Below, in pieces: positions 62,249 through 63,628 of a stretch of DNA of 63,628 nt (position 1 is its first letter; each line of letters opens with the position of its first letter). Source of the DNA: Laspinema olomoucense D3b (GTDB lineage: Bacteria; Cyanobacteriota; Cyanobacteriia; Cyanobacteriales; Laspinemataceae); NCBI RefSeq assembly GCF_025370785.1, contig NZ_JAMXFA010000038.1, positions 1 through 63,628 on the forward strand, written 5' to 3'. Both the position numbers and the translations under genes were made by a program. The notes beneath the pieces were generated by a model. The model was not told where the DNA came from, made no database searches, and saw only the letters and a list, made by a program, of their open reading frames with translations.

Positions 62249-63371
62249 TTACAGAGAATTGCTATCCCCCAGTTGAGTTTCCTGACGAAGATAGGCTTCG
62301 ATGAAGGCGTCAAATTCGCCATTCATAATATCGGTAATATTGGTCGTTTCCACGCCAGTGCGGAGGTCTTTGACCATTTGATAAGGGTGAAAGACATAAT
62401 TGCGAATCTGGTTCCCCCAGGCGGCTTCTACCATATCCCCCCGGATTTCGGCAATTTCTTGGGCGCGTTGCTCTTGAGCGATTACGAGCAATCTGGCTTT
62501 GAGTAAAGCGAGGGCCTTTTCTTTGTTTTGAAGTTGCGATCGCTCCTGGGTACAGCGCACCGCGAGTCCTGTTGGCAAATGCACCACCCGCACGGCAGTT
62601 TCCACTTTATTCACGTTTTGACCGCCTTTCCCCCCGGAACGGGAGGTCGTGATTTCTAAATCTTTCTCGGGAATCTCTAACTTCACCGATTCATCCAACA
62701 TCGGCATGACTTCGACTCCGGCAAAGCTGGTTTGCCGCTTGCCGTTGGCATTAAAGGGCGAAATTCTCACCAGTCGGTGGGTTCCTTTTTCGCCTTTCAA
62801 GTAACCATAGGCATAACGTCCCTCAATTTCCAGGGTGGCTGACTTAATCCCTGCTTCGTCGCCCTCGGAGATTTCGCTACATTGAACTTTATACCCGTGA
62901 CTTTCGCCCCAGCGGGTGTACATTCGCACTAACATTTCTGTCCAATCTTGGGCGTCGGTGCCACCGGCACCGGCATTGATGCTCAAAACCGCACCGCTTT
63001 TGTCGTAGGGTCCACAGAGCAATTGTTCTAATTCCCAGCGATCCAGTTCTTCGTCGAGTTGGGTGAGGGTGGATTCCGCTTCTTGACAAAGTGCCTCATC
63101 CGGTTCCATTTCCAGCAGTTCTAAGATGGCCTTGGTATCTTCTAGGCTATTTTTCCACTGATGATATTGATCTAAATGAGATTTGAGGTCGTTGAGTTCT
63201 TGCAGGGTAGAAGAGGCAGTGCTCTGGTCCTCCCAAAACTCGGGTTGAGCGGCTAATTGCTCTAAGTCGTGGATTTTGGCAGTGAGGGCGGGAATGTCAA
63301 AGATAGTCCTGGGTTTTACCCAGGCGATCGTACAACTGTTCAACTTCCCGTTTGATTTCTAAAACTTCCAT
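62249..63371 (-). CDS. prfB: Peptide chain release factor 2, programmed +1 frameshift
   Basis: Releases polypeptides at UGA and UAA. The main frame alone would lack a proper N-terminus: the real start is ATG at 63371, which reads [20 protein letters not shown] then QDYL and stops at TGA (63299-63297). The slip site is TAT-CTT-TGA-C, the classic prfB shift, where ribosomes skip one base and continue [18 protein letters not shown]. Downstream are the RF2 tripeptide SPF ([12 protein letters not shown]) and the GGQ motif in [14 protein letters not shown]. About 373 residues in total. The weak AGGA before the slip site stands in for the internal Shine-Dalgarno. Confidence 0.95.
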
Positions 63372-63628
63372 GTTGGCTGTCGCGGATTTCCTTTCTCAAT
63401 CAAGCAGATAACTAATTGTTATTGTAGCGAAACTTGACCCAAGCAGACTGTTTTCCTTGGGGTGAGGATGCCCCGTACTCCACCCTTACAAAAGTAGCTT
63501 TTTTACGCTCATAGTGATTTGCTCTACTTCCGGTCCCCTCCCCTGTGTCTTGGCTATGCGTTACTCGCATCTTTCTTAACAATTGATGAGCGTTCGCTCA
63601 CCCCTTATGCGTCCCTCGTTACCTCTTG
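63372..63628. other. Upstream region of prfB to window end
   Basis: 257 bases with the likely prfB promoter and no supported gene. Confidence 0.4.

Overview
The window is a chromosomal segment of a cyanobacterium, most likely a filamentous Oscillatoriales-type one. The evidence is dense GCGATCGC (HIP1) palindromes, a photosystem I gene (psaK), magnesium chelatase subunit D, the cyanobacterial alkane pair ado/aar, AMIN-domain PilQ and the cyanobacteria-restricted DUF3285 protein. Placement at order level is inference. Most of the window is ordinary housekeeping sequence; the accessory parts are at about 28.9-33 kb, 38.8-40.4 kb and 51-58.5 kb.

Layout. 0-9.8 kb: a G-rich decamer repeat, then glnA behind a textbook NtcA-activated promoter, a methyltransferase, a YbjN-domain protein, a VapBC pair, a lipoyl/octanoyl transferase-family protein, a site-2 protease with CBS domains, psaK and trpF divergent over a candidate RpaB (HLR1) site, and folE. 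After a 1.1-kb gene desert comes the conserved ado-aar-accA group (10.98-14.24 kb), in which a large G-rich/C-rich inverted repeat separates aar from accA. 14.5-28.7 kb: a conserved hypothetical protein, chlD, an AI-2E-family membrane protein, a CPA2 antiporter with universal-stress domains, a Nif3-like protein, mfd and a CorC/HlyC-type membrane protein.

28.9-33 kb holds a four-gene minus-strand cassette: a NodU/SxtI-type carbamoyltransferase, an SxtJ-like membrane protein, a 54-residue SxtK/DUF5989 protein missing from a standard ORF list, and a membrane-anchored SGNH hydrolase. It resembles the sxtI-J-K block of saxitoxin clusters, but nothing else from such a cluster is visible. 33-36 kb: a flavin disulfide-reductase homologue lacking the redox cysteines, a CobD-like decarboxylase and HU. 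36.4-43.4 kb is the type IV pilus operon pilM-N-O-Q, interrupted between pilO and pilQ by an IscB element with its putative omega-RNA and two covarying subterminal hairpins on the same strand. No transposase accompanies it.

43.6-50.8 kb: an orphan solute-binding lipoprotein, folC, and an ABC ATPase followed by two tandem paralogous membrane proteins. 51-58.5 kb is a decayed defence/toxin-antitoxin island: a DUF4007 gene broken by TGA, a Uma2 protein, a truncated HNH-endonuclease-like gene, a duplicated DUF2283 + small-antitoxin unit of about 565 bp, intact and broken DUF433/DUF5615 pairs, a VapBC pair and a DndA-like cysteine desulfurase. DUF4007 together with a DndA-like protein suggests remnants of a DNA phosphorothioation system. 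58.7 kb to the end: an MBL-fold protein, a glutamine amidotransferase (trpG/pabA), diacylglycerol kinase, ybeY, a DUF3285 protein and prfB with its programmed +1 frameshift.
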